43,233 nucleotides of DNA from Gammaproteobacteria bacterium UBA1119 (GTDB taxonomy: Bacteria; Pseudomonadota; Gammaproteobacteria; Pseudomonadales; Azotimanducaceae), in assembly GCA_002313255.1 (NCBI GenBank), contig DCBA01000125.1, positions 1-43,233 on the forward strand. Direction: 5' to 3'. Under the pieces are notes generated by a model. That model saw only the letters and a list, made by a program, of their open reading frames with translations. It searched no databases and was not told where the DNA came from. Every line of letters starts with the position of its first letter. Position 1 is the first letter of the stretch. Shown here piece by piece: positions 43,049 to 43,233 of this stretch. A program made the translations under genes and the position numbers.

Positions 43049-43233
43049 CAAGCCAACCCGTTTTTGGATAGCGATAGAGCCTAATGATCTTTCCGACCGC
43101 GAACAAATCCCCACAACCACGCTTGCGTTGTTGAGAGGTGCACTAACGCACGTACGTTATGCGCAGACATGTGGAAAAACTGATCCGAAAAGCGACAAAG
43201 TGACTGCTGTTTTGTCTACTATTTAAACGCGAA

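Noticed and set aside
43049..43233. Right window edge, upstream of the amidohydrolase
   Set aside because: Presumably holds its promoter, but no convincing -35/-10 pair was found.

Overview
The window looks like chromosomal DNA of a marine-type, moderately GC gammaproteobacterium. The main clue is the uvrC - pgsA - tRNA-Cys block, an order typical of Gammaproteobacteria. A TonB2-type operon with a TtpC-like protein and a DUF3450 protein, and PepQ, point the same way. No phage, insertion sequence, integrase or CRISPR array was seen. Nearly all the DNA is coding, with small gaps and many overlapping start/stop codons. The species cannot be named from the sequence.

Layout: (1) 96-1933, minus strand: PepQ prolidase and a GNAT acetyltransferase. 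(2) 2048-5941, plus: a three-subunit molybdenum hydroxylase (FAD, 2Fe-2S and molybdopterin subunits) followed by a MoaD/ThiS-like sulfur carrier; then a PfkB sugar kinase. (3) 6904-7790, minus: a HAD phosphatase and a short hybrid gene that appears to join the head of a luciferase-like monooxygenase to the tail of an alpha/beta hydrolase; then an SDR oxidoreductase. (4) 8841-14427: a phosphate island. A DUF47 (PhoU-like) protein and a PiT transporter lie on the plus strand; an OprP/OprO-like porin, PhoB and PhoR lie on the minus strand. Matching candidate Pho boxes stand before both units. (5) 14520-15484: a dienelactone hydrolase coupled to a small secreted protein. (6) 15753-20938: a complete TonB energy-transduction operon (DUF3450, TtpC-like, ExbB, ExbD, TonB, TPR). 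(7) 20995-28666: housekeeping genes ribE, a lipoprotein hydrolase, pyrF, gcdH, a family 5 uracil-DNA glycosylase, uvrC, pgsA and tRNA-Cys. (8) 28762-34012: an M16 metallopeptidase, then a sulfatase and a ribose-phosphate pyrophosphokinase on the minus strand. (9) 34055-38072: a CHY zinc-finger gene coupled to hyuA and hyuB (hydantoinase/oxoprolinase). (10) 38118-43048: a MORN-repeat/SH3 protein, a VOC protein, a PPOX/F420-type flavin-fold protein, a secreted protein behind a very strong rRNA-like promoter, then a strong terminator, rubredoxin and a lipoprotein amidohydrolase.

How the genes fit together: the best supported circuit is phosphate acquisition. PhoR and PhoB probably sense phosphate starvation and act on the two Pho-box promoters, raising the outer-membrane porin and the DUF47-PiT uptake pair. 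Because phoB and phoR lie downstream of oprP on the same strand, they may be autoregulated through its promoter. The TonB operon would power an outer-membrane receptor encoded outside this window. The molybdenum hydroxylase, sugar kinase, HyuAB, SDR and amidohydrolase suggest scavenging of nitrogen heterocycles or nucleoside-like compounds, but that is inference. The most notable less obvious items are the short CHY zinc-finger gene, the hybrid gene remnant, the Pho-box pair and the rRNA-like promoter at 40114.
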